Assembly (NCBI RefSeq): GCF_000731675.1
Contig: NZ_JMIT01000001.1
Coordinates: 743,526 to 807,525, forward strand
DNA: 64,000 nucleotides
From: Pseudomonas capeferrum
Lineage (GTDB): Bacteria; Pseudomonadota; Gammaproteobacteria; Pseudomonadales; Pseudomonadaceae
Direction: 5' to 3'
Part shown: in pieces, positions 63,612 to 64,000 of the stretch
Layout: every line of letters starts with the position of its first letter
Numbering within the stretch: position 1 is the first letter of the stretch
Program-made: the position numbers and the translations under genes
The notes under the pieces: generated by a model
What the model was told of the DNA's origin: nothing
The model's database searches: none
The model's input: only the letters and a program-made list of their open reading frames with translations

Positions 63612-64000
63612 TCACTGGCTGTTGTGCTGTGCGATGGGCGGCGCGCCGGGCGCTGTGCCCTGGCTCGCTTCGACCTGCACCTGGTCGCCGGCCTTGACGT
63701 GCTGCAGGCCTTCGATAACCACTTGTTCACCGGGCGCCAAGCCTTCGCTGACGACCCAGCGGTCGCCCTGGGCATTGCCCAGCACCACCTGACGGTCGCT
63801 GATGCGGGCCTGCGGGTCGACCACCAGCACTTTCGGCACGCCGGCGCTGTCACGCAGGATGGCGCGCTGCGGCACGCTGAGGCCTTTGGGCTGCACCGCC
63901 TGCTCCAGGCGCACGCGCACGTAGCTACCTGGCAGCAGGTCGAGGTCCGGGTTGGGGAACTCGCTGCGCAGGGTGATCTGGTTGGTGCTCGGGTCGACGC
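63612..64000 (-). CDS. Partial RND periplasmic adaptor (membrane-fusion protein)
   Basis: The C-terminal part of an AcrA/MexA-type adaptor; its start lies beyond the right edge. The visible frame continues past the internal Met at 63920 to the window end, with VDPSTNQITLRSEFPNPDLDLLPGSYVRVRLEQA, the conserved beta-barrel/membrane-proximal pattern of the family, and ends APGAPPIAQHNSQ. It precedes the RND transporter in the same operon by 11 bp. Confidence 0.93.
   Translation of the reverse strand, partial: VDPSTNQITLRSEFPNPDLDLLPGSYVRVRLEQAVQPKGLSVPQRAILRDSAGVPKVLVVDPQARISDRQVVLGNAQGDRWVVSEGLAPGEQVVIEGLQHVKAGDQVQVEASQGTAPGAPPIAQHNSQ

Overview
The window looks like chromosomal DNA of a Pseudomonas of the P. 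putida group. The reasons are the GC-rich coding style, the short REP palindromes scattered between genes, and the gene content: malonate decarboxylase, quinohemoprotein amine dehydrogenase (QHNDH), a MofA/McoA-type giant multicopper oxidase and an RND efflux pump. No tRNA, rRNA, CRISPR array, insertion sequence or phage gene was seen. Both ends cut genes: a glycosidase-like gene at the left and an RND adaptor at the right.

Layout. 1-4.1 kb: cut glycosidase-like gene, LysR regulator and a pxpABC (5-oxoprolinase) operon. 4.3-5.6 kb: decayed autotransporter esterase. 5.8-7.9 kb: radical-SAM plus DUF4130 DNA-repair pair behind a LexA box. 8-15.3 kb: malate:quinone oxidoreductase, two methyltransferases, a small DUF2790 protein, a LysR regulator and two valine-catabolism-like genes. 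15.6-22.9 kb: malonate decarboxylase operon mdcABCDEGHLM. 23-34.5 kb: a 1953-aa multicopper oxidase with a beta-propeller protein, two SCO copper proteins, a cytochrome c/solute-binding fusion and a SurA-like chaperone. 34.7-44.4 kb: response regulator, then a compact type II secretion/type IV pilus-like operon that runs straight into curli-type csgE-csgF-csgG. 44.4-45.5 kb: decayed interval with a truncated MipA-like gene between direct repeats. 45.5-59.5 kb: QHNDH biogenesis and structural genes in two blocks around a divergent aldehyde dehydrogenase, then an acyl-CoA synthetase. 59.5-64 kb: mobA, a truncated HU-like ORF and an RND efflux operon.

How the genes work together. The 23-44 kb region reads as one unit for making and exporting a large copper oxidase, probably a Mn(II) oxidase: the enzyme, copper loading (SCO), redox partners, a chaperone and a dedicated Gsp-related export machine. 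The multicopper oxidase gene and the response regulator each have a sigma-54 (-24/-12) promoter preceded by similar C-run/G-run palindromes, suggesting one shared sigma-54 activator. The most unusual point is csgEFG fused to a secretin/pseudopilin operon without csgA, csgB or a GspF platform gene. In the 45-59 kb region an AcoR-like sigma-54 activator is encoded with qhpF-qhpE-qhpG. The aldehyde dehydrogenase has a near-consensus sigma-54 promoter and qhpA a weaker one, suggesting a regulated amine-to-aldehyde-to-acid-to-acyl-CoA pathway.
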